Assembly: GCA_963817855.1 (NCBI GenBank) | Contig: CAWFQA010000001.1 | Span: forward strand, 2,356,001-2,420,000 | Origin: JAKAAZ01 sp963817855 | GTDB taxonomy: Bacteria; Acidobacteriota; Terriglobia; Terriglobales; Acidobacteriaceae | Reading direction: 5' to 3' | Length of the DNA stretch: 64,000 nucleotides | Part shown: positions 53,043 to 61,282 of the stretch, one piece after another | How the letters are laid out: every line of letters begins with the position of its first letter | Numbering within the stretch: the first letter of the stretch is position 1 | The notes under the pieces: generated by a model | Told to the model about the DNA's origin: nothing | What the model saw: the letters and a program-made list of their open reading frames with translations, nothing else | Database searches by the model: none | Made by a program: the position numbers and the translations under genes

Positions 53043-56000
53043 ATGCCACGCAGAAATGACATCACGAAGATTCTGGTAATCGGCTCGGGCCCCATTGTCA
53101 TCGGGCAATCCGCGGAGTTCGATTACTCTGGAACGCAAGCTTGCAAAGCGCTCAGGGCTGACGGCTATGAAGTCGTGCTGGTGAATTCCAACCCCGCTAC
53201 CATCATGACCGATCCTGAATTGGCGGATCGTACGTACATTGAGCCGTTGACACTGGAATATCTGGAAGAAATTATCCGTATCGAAACGGAGATGCTAACC
53301 AACGCCAATCGCAGAGGTGTCTTCGCGTTGCTGCCGACGGTCGGCGGTCAAACAGCATTGAATCTTGCGGTCGAATTGTCTGACTCCGGAGTGCTGGAAA
53401 AGTACGGCGTGGAGTTGATTGGCGCGAAGCTGGAAGCCATCAAGAAGGCGGAGGACAGGCTCTTATTCAAGGACGCCATGCGTCGCATCGGCCTGGACGT
53501 GCCGCGTTCGGCACTGGTCAATAATCTGCGTGACGGGTTAGAGTTTGCCGGCAAGATCGGCTTTCCGGTAATTATTCGCCCATCGTTTACGCTGGGAGGC
53601 TCGGGCGGCGGTCTTGCCTACAACCGCGAAGAGCTGATGGAGATTCTTTCGCGCGGCCTCGATCTTTCCCCAGTGCATGAATGCCTGATTGAAGAATCTG
53701 TACTGGGCTGGAAAGAGTACGAGTTGGAGGTGATGCGTGATCTGGCGGATAACGTCATCATCATCTGCTCGATTGAAAATGTCGATCCCATGGGCGTGCA
53801 TACCGGGGATTCGATCACGGTGGCGCCGGCGCAAACGCTGACAGACCGCGAATATCAGGCGATGCGCGACGCTGCCATTAAGGTGATCCGCGAAATCGGC
53901 GTTGAAACCGGCGGCTCGAACGTTCAGTTTGGCGTGCATCCGACAACCGGGCGCCTGGTCGTGATTGAAATGAACCCGCGCGTTTCGCGGTCGTCCGCGT
54001 TGGCATCAAAGGCCACAGGTTTCCCGATTGCGAAGATTGCGGCGCGTCTTGCTGTCGGTTACACGCTGGATGAAATCCCCAACGACATTACGCAAAAGAC
54101 GCCATCGTGCTTTGAGCCGACCATCGATTATGTCGTCGTAAAAATTCCCAAATGGCAGTTCGAAAAATTTTCGGGCACGGATGAAGGCCTAGGGCCGCAG
54201 ATGAAGTCAGTCGGCGAAGTGATGGCCATCGGACGGACCTTCAAAGAAGCCCTGATGAAAGCATTCCGCTCGCTGGAGACAGGCAGGGCGATCAGTGCGG
54301 AAGTCATCGAACCTCGCCGCTTGACGCAGCGCCTGGTCACGCCGCATCCCGATCGTTTGGCCTATATCCGCTATGCATTTCGCTGTGGACAGTCGGTGCG
54401 CGAAGTCGCGTGGATGACTTCAATGGATCCGTGGTTTCTGCAGCAGATTAAAGAGATTACAGATTGCGTGGGAGAACTCGCCGCCACCACCTACGATGCC
54501 ATTGCGCCTGAGCTATTGCGGAAAGCCAAACGCATGGGTATTTCCGATGCGCGGCTGGCGGATGTGTGGGGCATCGAAAGCTCTGACGCACTGGTGAAGG
54601 TGCGCAATCTACGGCTGAAACACAAATTGCAGCCCGTTTATAAGTTGGTTGACACCTGCGCGGCGGAGTTCGAAAGCTTCACTCCGTATTTCTACTCCTG
54701 CTACGACGAAGAAGACGAAGCCACGCCCACGCAGAAGAAAAAAGTGATCATCCTGGGGAGCGGGCCGAATCGGATTGGGCAGGGAATTGAGTTCGATTAC
54801 TGCTGTTGCCACGCGGCATTCGCGCTGAAGGAAGACGGCTATGAAACCATCATGGTCAATTGCAATCCGGAGACGGTTTCGACGGATTACGACACCAGCG
54901 ATCGGCTCTACTTCGAACCGCTGACCTATGAAGATGTGCTTGAGGTCTACGAGCACGAGGCTGCTTCCGGTGCGCAGATTGGGATGATCGTGCAATTCGG
55001 CGGACAAACTCCGCTGAACCTTGCGCTCCCGCTGAAGGCTGCGGGCGTGCCGATTATCGGTACATCTCCGGAATCGATCGATCTGGCTGAGGATCGCAAA
55101 CGTTTCGGAAAACTGCTCGACGATTTGAAAATTGCGCAACCGCCGGGAGCGTTGGCGACCAGCGTGGAAGAGGCAGTTGCAGGGGCTCGGCGAGTTGGAT
55201 ATCCCGTGCTGGTGCGGCCTTCCTACGTACTGGGTGGCCGCGCCATGGTCATCGCCTACGACGACGATGCGGTCACGCGTTACATGCGGGAGGCGGTCGA
55301 GTATTCGCAACAGCGGCCTGTCCTGATCGATCACTTTCTGGAAGACGCCATCGAGGTGGACGTCGATGCACTGTCGGACGGCGAGGACGTTGTGATCGCC
55401 GGCATCATGCAGCACATTGAAGAGGCTGGTATCCACTCCGGAGACTCTTCCTGCGTCATGCCGAGCGTGGATTTGTCGGAGCAGGTGCTGGCGACCATAC
55501 GCTCACATACGTTCAAGCTGGCTCGCGCGCTGAACGTCATTGGGTTAGTGAACGTTCAATTTGCGGTGCAGCGCGAAAACGTCTTCGTTATCGAGGTCAA
55601 TCCGCGGGCGTCACGCACGGTCCCGTATGTCTCCAAAGCCACCGGCGTCCCGCTGGCCAAAATTGCCGCGCGCTTGATGACGGGCCGCAAGCTGCGGGAA
55701 TTTCTGGGCGATGCCGTCGATCGGGAATCGGTGCTGGATACGGGTGCTCACTACTTCGTCAAGTCACCCGTGTTTCCATGGAACAAGTTTCCTGGCGTCG
55801 ACACAGTGCTTGGACCGGAGATGAAATCGACGGGCGAAGTGATGGGAGTGGCCGACAGTTTCGGCGAAGCGTTTGCCAAGGCGCAGGTAAGCGCCGGCCA
55901 AAAACTTCCGGTGAAGGGAACTGTGTTCTTGAGCGTCAATGACCATGACAAACCGGCGCTTGCGGCCTTGGCGCTGCAGTTTGTCGAGCTTGGATTTAAA

Positions 56001-56330
56001 CTGGTCGCGACGCATGGGACGGCGGACGTACTGGAGAAAGCCGGCTTTGTCGTCGAGCGAGTGTTCAAGGTGAAGGAAGGCCGGCCGAATGTCGTTGACC
56101 TGATCAAAGGCGACCGGATTCAGCTGATCATCAACACCCCGCGCGGCCAGGATACGTTCTTCGATGAGAAGGCGATTCGCCGCGCCGCCGTCACGCAACG
56201 CATTCCCACCATTACTACCCTGGGAGCGGCACGTGCTGCAGCCGGCGGCATTGTCGCCTTGCAGCAACAGGAAATTTCTGTCAATGCTCTGCAAAACCTG
56301 CACGCCGCCCGCATCACTGCCGGAGTATAG
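53043..56330 (+). CDS. carB: Carbamoyl-phosphate synthase large subunit
   Basis: 1095 aa, normal for the family. Two homologous ATP-grasp halves start at KILVIGSGPIVIGQSAEFDY and at about residue 565 (VIILGSGPNRIGQGIEFDYC), each with RPSFTLGGSGGG or RPSYVLGGRAM phosphate loops. The C-terminal MGS-like allosteric domain (about residues 950-1080) ends in PTITTLGAARAAAGGIVAL. Combined with CarA it makes carbamoyl phosphate. The frame is intact throughout, in contrast to nuoM. Confidence 0.98.
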   Translation: MPRRNDITKILVIGSGPIVIGQSAEFDYSGTQACKALRADGYEVVLVNSNPATIMTDPELADRTYIEPLTLEYLEEIIRIETEMLTNANRRGVFALLPTVGGQTALNLAVELSDSGVLEKYGVELIGAKLEAIKKAEDRLLFKDAMRRIGLDVPRSALVNNLRDGLEFAGKIGFPVIIRPSFTLGGSGGGLAYNREELMEILSRGLDLSPVHECLIEESVLGWKEYELEVMRDLADNVIIICSIENVDPMGVHTGDSITVAPAQTLTDREYQAMRDAAIKVIREIGVETGGSNVQFGVHPTTGRLVVIEMNPRVSRSSALASKATGFPIAKIAARLAVGYTLDEIPNDITQKTPSCFEPTIDYVVVKIPKWQFEKFSGTDEGLGPQMKSVGEVMAIGRTFKEALMKAFRSLETGRAISAEVIEPRRLTQRLVTPHPDRLAYIRYAFRCGQSVREVAWMTSMDPWFLQQIKEITDCVGELAATTYDAIAPELLRKAKRMGISDARLADVWGIESSDALVKVRNLRLKHKLQPVYKLVDTCAAEFESFTPYFYSCYDEEDEATPTQKKKVIILGSGPNRIGQGIEFDYCCCHAAFALKEDGYETIMVNCNPETVSTDYDTSDRLYFEPLTYEDVLEVYEHEAASGAQIGMIVQFGGQTPLNLALPLKAAGVPIIGTSPESIDLAEDRKRFGKLLDDLKIAQPPGALATSVEEAVAGARRVGYPVLVRPSYVLGGRAMVIAYDDDAVTRYMREAVEYSQQRPVLIDHFLEDAIEVDVDALSDGEDVVIAGIMQHIEEAGIHSGDSSCVMPSVDLSEQVLATIRSHTFKLARALNVIGLVNVQFAVQRENVFVIEVNPRASRTVPYVSKATGVPLAKIAARLMTGRKLREFLGDAVDRESVLDTGAHYFVKSPVFPWNKFPGVDTVLGPEMKSTGEVMGVADSFGEAFAKAQVSAGQKLPVKGTVFLSVNDHDKPALAALALQFVELGFKLVATHGTADVLEKAGFVVERVFKVKEGRPNVVDLIKGDRIQLIINTPRGQDTFFDEKAIRRAAVTQRIPTITTLGAARAAAGGIVALQQQEISVNALQNLHAARITAGV

Positions 56331-56385
56331 TCAGGAATTCCGTTTGAAGTCCTTGGTTGAATAAATTACCCTTCCAAATGTATTT

Positions 56386-56397
56386 AACTATATGGTT
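56386..56397 (+). promoter_or_regulatory. Upstream operator half of the ArsR/AHSA1 promoter
   Basis: AACTATATGGTT, an 11-of-12 match to the palindrome AACCATATGGTT found at 56427-56438. It overlaps the -35 element. The two centres are 41 bp apart, about four helical turns. Confidence 0.6.
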
Positions 56398-56424
56398 GAC
56401 AACAAGGCTTCCGCATCCTAATAT
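56396..56424 (+). promoter_or_regulatory. Strong sigma-70-type promoter with a leaderless start
   Basis: Perfect TTGACA at 56396-56401, 17-base spacer, TAATAT at 56419-56424. Transcription should begin near 56431, only about two bases before ATG 56433. There is no ribosome site, so the ArsR-family mRNA is probably leaderless. Confidence 0.75.
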
Positions 56425-56426
56425 TC

Positions 56427-56438
56427 AACCATATGGTT
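56427..56438 (+). promoter_or_regulatory. Operator palindrome over the start site
   Basis: AACCATATGGTT is a perfect 12-bp palindrome covering the predicted transcription start and the ATG of the ArsR-family gene. With the upstream near-copy it brackets the promoter, as expected for autorepression. Confidence 0.65.
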
Positions 56439-56801
56439 AACTCCAATGCCGCACGGCTTGATTCCATCTTTCACGCGCTTTCGGACGCGACGAGAAGAGC
56501 GATCTTGCGAGATGTCTCAATACGGGAAAAGACGGTCGGCGAGATAGCCAAGCCGTACCGGATGTCTTTAGCTGCAGTTTCGAAACACCTGAAGGTGCTG
56601 GAAACCGCAGATCTGGTAGCGCGTGAACGGCGAGGAAATTTCCAAATCGTACGTCTTAATGCTCGCACTCTTAAGTCGGCAGAGGAATGGCTGGCTTACT
56701 ACGAAACATTCTGGACCCATCACCTCGATGCTCTCCAGAACTACCTGGAAGGAGATGAACATGAATCCAAGCACAATCCTGGAACAAAGCAAGGTGGATA
56801 A
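56433..56801 (+). CDS. ArsR-family transcriptional repressor
   Basis: 122 aa winged helix-turn-helix: IFHALSDATRRAILRDVSIR, VGEIAKPYRMSLAAVSKHLK, VLETADLVARERRGNFQIVR. It lacks the CxC metal-binding pair of true arsenic sensors and resembles the SdpR/AHSA1-linked group. It overlaps the following AHSA1 gene by 41 bases. Two AACCATATGGTT-type palindromes flank its promoter, suggesting autorepression. The inducer is unknown. Confidence 0.9.
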   Translation: MVNSNAARLDSIFHALSDATRRAILRDVSIREKTVGEIAKPYRMSLAAVSKHLKVLETADLVARERRGNFQIVRLNARTLKSAEEWLAYYETFWTHHLDALQNYLEGDEHESKHNPGTKQGG

Positions 56802-57240
56802 CAATTTGAAACTTGAGATCAGTCGAGTCATCAAAGCCGATCGCACGCGCGTTTTCAATGCGTGGACGCGGCCTGAGATCGTGCAAAAGTGGTTTGGTCC
56901 AGGAATGATGAAAATTGTTCATGGCAGTGCCGATCTTCGAGTAGGTGGGGCGTATACCTGGGAAATGCAGGGGCGGCCGGACGGTTCAGATTCGGAATAC
57001 CAAGCCAAGGCCACCGGGATCTACAAGAAAATTATCCCGAATGAACTAATCAGCTTTACCTGGCACGGGACTTGGGCGCCGAATGAAGAAACGCTGGTGA
57101 CGGTGCATTTCCGCGATGTTGCTGAGGGGACGGAAGTGACACTGACACATGAGCGCTTCAAAACTGAAGAGTCTCGGGCTGGCCACCAGCAGGGATGGAC
57201 TTCCATGCTCGACAAACTGCCAACCTTGTTCCAACAGTAG
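56761..57240 (+). CDS. AHSA1/SRPBCC-domain protein
   Basis: 159 aa. The fold is recognisable from VFNAWTRPEIVQKWFGPG, then LRVGGAYTWEMQG and TLTHERFKTEESRAGHQQGW, with the final helix WTSMLDKLPTLF. SRPBCC domains form a hydrophobic ligand pocket; ligands of this subgroup are unknown. ATG 56761 was chosen because AAGGAG at 56749-56754 is six bases upstream; the gene begins inside the end of the ArsR gene and is coupled to it. Confidence 0.88.
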   Translation: MNPSTILEQSKVDNNLKLEISRVIKADRTRVFNAWTRPEIVQKWFGPGMMKIVHGSADLRVGGAYTWEMQGRPDGSDSEYQAKATGIYKKIIPNELISFTWHGTWAPNEETLVTVHFRDVAEGTEVTLTHERFKTEESRAGHQQGWTSMLDKLPTLFQQ

Positions 57241-57371
57241 AGTGGTCGAGGAAGTGGAGCGATTTAGGGACCGCAATCAGCGATACAAAAAAGCAGCTAC
57301 CGCTGGTGGTGGTCCTTGAGTCCGCTAGTCACCCGCTCTCGGAAGATGTTCATGCAGGCGAGAACGATAGG

Positions 57372-57560
57372 CTAGACCGCACGCAAAACACGCGCCGGAA
57401 GCATGATCAGCGCGGCGACGAGTTCCAGTACGCCGTGCACGGCGATCCCGACCAGCCGAAATGGCAATAAAAGGATCCATACGATCGGATACAGTATCAG
57501 TGCAAACAGCGCCAGCGGCCAGCAGAGAATCAGCAGCACGCACCAAAGAAGAAATTTCAT
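57372..57560 (-). CDS. Small membrane protein of 62 residues
   Basis: Starts at ATG 57560 with GGAGG eight bases upstream. Composition is strongly hydrophobic, with two to three segments: FLLWCVLLILCWPLALFALI, LYPIVWILLLPFRLVGIAVH and VLELVAALIMLPARVL. No cleavable signal is evident. Small proteins of this shape recur in Proteobacteria and Acidobacteria without an assigned role. It is divergent from the DapA-like gene at 57726. Confidence 0.65.
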   Translation of the reverse strand: MKFLLWCVLLILCWPLALFALILYPIVWILLLPFRLVGIAVHGVLELVAALIMLPARVLRAV

Positions 57561-57725
57561 CGCACAACCTCCATGCCGAACCAAGCTTTGCGTTCGGTCT
57601 TCGATTCGCCGGAAATACTCGAAGCCAAGCTCGACTTCAGGCCTGGCTATCTATCAGGAACATACGCGCATCGAGCGACGAAAGTTCCCAGCCCACAAAC
57701 CCGTTCGCCTACAATAATAACCACG

Positions 57726-58799
57726 ATGCTGCTCGAAGGAATCTTCCCGCCTATCACGACGCCGTTCTACCCCGACGGCAGCCTGTATCTGCGCAAGCTG
57801 GAACACAACGTCGCTCTCTACTCTCGAACACAGTTGTCCGGCATGGTGGTCCTTGGCTCGACTGGCGAAGCCGTCATGCTGAGCAATGAAGAGCAGCGCG
57901 AGGTTCTCGCAATCGCGATCGCTGCTGCATCCCCAGAGAAAGTGATGATTGCAGGTGTAGGTCAGGAAAGTGTCCGCCATACGCTGGCATTGGCGGAGTT
58001 TGCTGGCTCCCTCAATTATGATGCGGTGCTGGTCCGCACGCCACATTTCTACCGCCGACAGCTCCACCGCGAGAGCGGTGCACAACTGGAAATGCTGACG
58101 TACTACCGCACAGTCGCGGACAACTCGCCGTTGCCGGTCCTGCTCTATAACGTGCCATTCTTCACGGCGTACGACATGCCGGTGGGGCTAATTGCGGAGT
58201 TGTCACACCACCCAAACATCATCGGCATCAAAGAATCGAGCGGGAATGTAGACAACGTTGCTGCGATCGTGAAAGCCACGCAATTTGTAAGACGGGTGGT
58301 GACAGTTACGCCGACCTTTACCGCCGTCACAGAACGGATGCTATCAGCCCAGCCTTCCAGCTCCGCTGCGCGGTTCGTCACTGCCGATGCGTTGCAGCAG
58401 GGAAGCTCGGCTGTTGCCGTCGCTGCTCCCGCCCCGAGCATGAAGACGCGCCAGAAAGAGGTTGGATTTACGGTATTGACAGGTAGTGCCGGCACATTGC
58501 ATTCGTCGCTTCGCGAAGGCGCTTTGGGCGCAATCGTGGCGTTTGGAAGCTGCGCGCCGCAATGCTGCTGCGAGATTTTTATGGCGTGGAAAGAAGGCGA
58601 TGAGGGCCTGGCCGCCGAGAAGCAGGAACGCATTCGCGTCTCCTCCGCCATCGTCGGCGGTAAGATGGGAGTTCCTGGATTGAAATTCGCCTGCGATTTG
58701 AATGGCTATTATGGCGGTCGCGCTCGACTGCCGCTGTTGCCCCTGACTGCCGATCAGCAGCAGGACGTCACGCGGCTCATGGCCGACATCCGCTATTAA
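57726..58799 (+). CDS. Dihydrodipicolinate synthase-family aldolase with an insertion
   Basis: 357 aa TIM-barrel class I aldolase. GSTGEAVMLSNEEQ (residues 44-57), Tyr141 (LLYNVPFF) and the Schiff-base Lys169 (IIGIKESSG) are complete. It is about 55 residues longer than usual because of an Ala/Ser-rich segment at about 190-246 (AQPSSSAARFVTADALQQGS and onward) before VLTGSAGTL. It may act as a 4-hydroxy-2-oxoglutarate aldolase or an unassigned 2-keto-acid lyase; true DapA function is less likely because no lysine genes are nearby. Confidence 0.82.
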   Translation: MLLEGIFPPITTPFYPDGSLYLRKLEHNVALYSRTQLSGMVVLGSTGEAVMLSNEEQREVLAIAIAAASPEKVMIAGVGQESVRHTLALAEFAGSLNYDAVLVRTPHFYRRQLHRESGAQLEMLTYYRTVADNSPLPVLLYNVPFFTAYDMPVGLIAELSHHPNIIGIKESSGNVDNVAAIVKATQFVRRVVTVTPTFTAVTERMLSAQPSSSAARFVTADALQQGSSAVAVAAPAPSMKTRQKEVGFTVLTGSAGTLHSSLREGALGAIVAFGSCAPQCCCEIFMAWKEGDEGLAAEKQERIRVSSAIVGGKMGVPGLKFACDLNGYYGGRARLPLLPLTADQQQDVTRLMADIRY

Positions 58800-58886
58800 G
58801 AAGCCTGTCGGGGAATGAATCTGGCTGGTAGCGTCAGAGGACCTACACGCATTCTGCAAACTCGAATTTCAATCGTGTCCTGTTGT

Positions 58887-60314
58887 TTAGTGAATGTCTT
58901 TGCCGTGGCTTCCGGCAAAATGAATGGCCTCGCCCGCTCCCGTCATGAAAGCCGAGGCGATCGAGCGTCCCATTGAGTCGCCTGGGGCTTCAGCGCGAAC
59001 CGAGGAAGGATTGGAGATGAGAAAGACGGTTGCCCGGGCCGGCTTGTGGGCTGTCCGCGCGGACCCGGTGCCCCGCTGTTGCAGCACGGGCACGGGCTCT
59101 CCGGACGACAGTGTGTCAGATAGATGCGCCACTCTTGGCGCCGGTTCCAAAGAAGCCTCGGAATGGTTCGCGGATGAGGTAACTGCGGTTGCAGGAGTTT
59201 CCATGGAGCGCAGGAGATTTTTCGGCTGCTGCTGGCGGATCAGAGGTCGATTTCGCGCCCGAATGTGGGCTCGAGTGCTGACCATCGACGATAGAATCGG
59301 CGGCTGGGCGACTCGACGGGCGTACGAAAGCATAACGCACAACGATGGCGCAATGCACAAGAAGGCGGCGAAGAGAAACATCCCCACGCTGGCGCGCAAA
59401 CCCGACAGCCATAGCGGGAGCTTTACGGTTTCCGTCAACACGGAACGAACGCGAGCTTTCAGCTGAATCGGCGATCCGGCAAAATCCAGATTCCAGGGGG
59501 TGGGATCCTGCGTCGCGCGCAATCGGGCGAAGCGAACGAGGCATTCCGCGTAGGTCGCCCGCCGCTCCGGTGCATTGCGAATGACCGCCAGATCGCATGC
59601 CAGTTCGCTCTCCAGTTCCATTCTGCGCATGGCATACCATAGCGCGGGGTGAAAAAACAGCAGTGCCCGGCACAGACCGGCGAGATTTTGGAAGAAGAAA
59701 TCGTGTCGTGCCACATGCTGCAGTTCATGGCGGAAGATGTCGGCCAGCTCGCTTTCATCTTGTTCCAGGCAGAGAGGCGGCAGCAGAACAACCGGATGAA
59801 TCCAACCGAAGGTGGCCGGAGAGTAGACTCCGGACAACACCAGCAATTGTATTTTTTTGGAACCGGAATGGATCGCGATCGAGCGAAACATGCTGTCAAT
59901 TCGCTCGGGTGCCTTATAGGCGAAGCGAAGCACCCATCGCAGGCGCAATTGCCTCTTGATGCGCACCACCAGGAAATAGCCCAGCGCGATAAGATACAGG
60001 CCACCCAGAGCTCGTTCGATGGCCATCAGAGAGAATTTCCATGATGATGGCAATTGCCACTTCGCCAACGGCCTTGAGGAGGTCACAGCATGTACCGGAA
60101 GAGAAAACTCCGGCGCTGCATGGGGAATGAAGCTCGCGATGAGGAAAAGCCAGTAGCCACCGGCAATAGAAAGGAAGACAAACCAGACTAGAAACCTTCT
60201 GCGCGGCGACACGATGATCCTGCTGACGGCCCAACAAATGCAGAAGCCTAAAAAAGTCTTCAGGATGAAACCTGCGAATGCCGCCACGATCGCAAGCTGA
60301 ATTTCTGGTAGCAT
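58887..60314 (-). CDS. BlaR1-like M56 metallopeptidase
   Basis: 475 aa. Four membrane helices in the first 330 residues surround a zinc peptidase motif HELQH (residues 196-200), with the distal ligand region ESELACD. The C-terminal 130 residues are low-complexity and lack the penicillin-binding sensor domain of true BlaR1. It follows the BlaI-family gene by 94 bases, and together they form a two-gene signalling module: the peptidase would inactivate the repressor when triggered. The signal is unknown and need not be a beta-lactam. Confidence 0.88.
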   Translation of the reverse strand: MLPEIQLAIVAAFAGFILKTFLGFCICWAVSRIIVSPRRRFLVWFVFLSIAGGYWLFLIASFIPHAAPEFSLPVHAVTSSRPLAKWQLPSSWKFSLMAIERALGGLYLIALGYFLVVRIKRQLRLRWVLRFAYKAPERIDSMFRSIAIHSGSKKIQLLVLSGVYSPATFGWIHPVVLLPPLCLEQDESELADIFRHELQHVARHDFFFQNLAGLCRALLFFHPALWYAMRRMELESELACDLAVIRNAPERRATYAECLVRFARLRATQDPTPWNLDFAGSPIQLKARVRSVLTETVKLPLWLSGLRASVGMFLFAAFLCIAPSLCVMLSYARRVAQPPILSSMVSTRAHIRARNRPLIRQQQPKNLLRSMETPATAVTSSANHSEASLEPAPRVAHLSDTLSSGEPVPVLQQRGTGSARTAHKPARATVFLISNPSSVRAEAPGDSMGRSIASAFMTGAGEAIHFAGSHGKDIH

Positions 60315-60408
60315 GCTACCTCTGACCTACTCGAATTGTTACAGCGTGCCTTTCATCTCCAATGCACAAGAGGAGTTCAACGGCTTATGATTCTGTCGAC
60401 GAGGCGCC

Positions 60409-60837
60409 TTAACTCCGGACACGTCCGTTCGGCTCGTTCTTTTTACGATACTCCCGTATTTGGGCTTCCAACTCATCCAGATCCTTGTCTTTCACCTTGG
60501 CCGCTTCCAATAGATTCACAAATAGCCCAGTCGGGGAGCCTCCGAAGTTTTGTGAAAGCAGGCTTTGGATCGACATCCTGTCAATTGCCTTTCGTGAGAT
60601 CAACGGCGTAAATACGAAAACACGTCCTCTGTTCTCGTGGGCGATGAAGCCTTTTTCTTCCATAATCCGTAGCAGCGTCTGCGTCGTTTTGTAGTTCGGT
60701 CGATTGCGCGGCGGGTGTGCATTGACTACGTCTTCGACCGTTCCTTCGCCGTTGTCCCAAAGGATTTGCAGTAGCCGGAGTTCGCTTGCGGTCGGCAAGT
60801 GCTTTCCCCGTGAACCTTTCAATCGTTTGTTTATCAT
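60409..60837 (-). CDS. BlaI/MecI-family repressor
   Basis: 142 aa. Winged-helix DNA-binding domain LPTASELRLLQILWDNGEGT, then VEDVVNAHPPRNRPNYKTTQ, TLLRIMEEKGFIAHENRGRV, followed by a dimerisation helix (ALDELEAQIREYRKKNEP-like). ATG 60837 follows a GGTGG site; an in-frame GTG upstream would add four residues. It is transcribed toward the M56 peptidase gene. A perfect inverted repeat at 60941-60962 is its probable operator. Confidence 0.9.
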   Translation of the reverse strand: MINKRLKGSRGKHLPTASELRLLQILWDNGEGTVEDVVNAHPPRNRPNYKTTQTLLRIMEEKGFIAHENRGRVFVFTPLISRKAIDRMSIQSLLSQNFGGSPTGLFVNLLEAAKVKDKDLDELEAQIREYRKKNEPNGRVRS

Positions 60838-60940
60838 CTGTTCCACCACACCTATCGGTCTTCTATTTTATAGCACTCATCGCTGCCGCCCATGGAAATG
60901 GATAGAACCGCAGTTTTGCGATTCCCATGGATTGACTTAT

Positions 60941-60962
60941 ATGTCTTAATTGGTTAAGACAT
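60941..60962 (-). promoter_or_regulatory. Probable BlaI-family operator
   Basis: Perfect inverted repeat ATGTCTTAA-TTGG-TTAAGACAT about 100 bases upstream of the BlaI-type gene. BlaI-type repressors bind TACA/TGTA dyads; this dyad has a different half-site, so binding is inferred from position. It could also control the plus-strand small protein gene at 61061. Confidence 0.6.
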
Positions 60963-61060
60963 AAGCAAGGCTCCAACAGCGGAAAAGCGCAATCCAGGGT
61001 ACTGATCGCAACGCTTTCCAGACAGAGCTTTCGCACTGCATTGAATCGGAGTTATCCGTC

Positions 61061-61165
61061 GTGGACGATAAAGATATTCCATTTTCCTATATCCTTTATG
61101 TTATCGGCGTTATTGCTCTTATCGGATTTCTCCTCGTCGGTGGATTTTTCCTTTGGGTGCGCTAA
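61061..61165 (+). CDS. Single-helix membrane microprotein of 34 residues
   Basis: Start GTG 61061 with CGGAG about nine bases upstream. The product is a short acidic N-terminus (MDDKDIPFS) followed by one helix, YILYVIGVIALIGFLLVGGF, and FLWVR. Too short for most gene finders, but the ribosome site, helix composition and clean boundaries support it. Such peptides often attach to larger membrane complexes; the partner is unknown. It lies 117 bases before the FAD oxidoreductase. Confidence 0.5.
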   Translation: MDDKDIPFSYILYVIGVIALIGFLLVGGFFLWVR

Positions 61166-61282
61166 TGTGGAGCGTCACGGCGCGTCTTATACGACTAAGA
61201 TTTCCCGGATGCGACCAATCGATCTATGAGTCCGGCTCTACGCGACCCACATATCGCAGCCAGGGTTCCAACGACGAAAACA

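Noticed and set aside
54609..55436. Minus-strand open frame of 275 codons
   Set aside because: Antisense to carB, which is intact and conserved.
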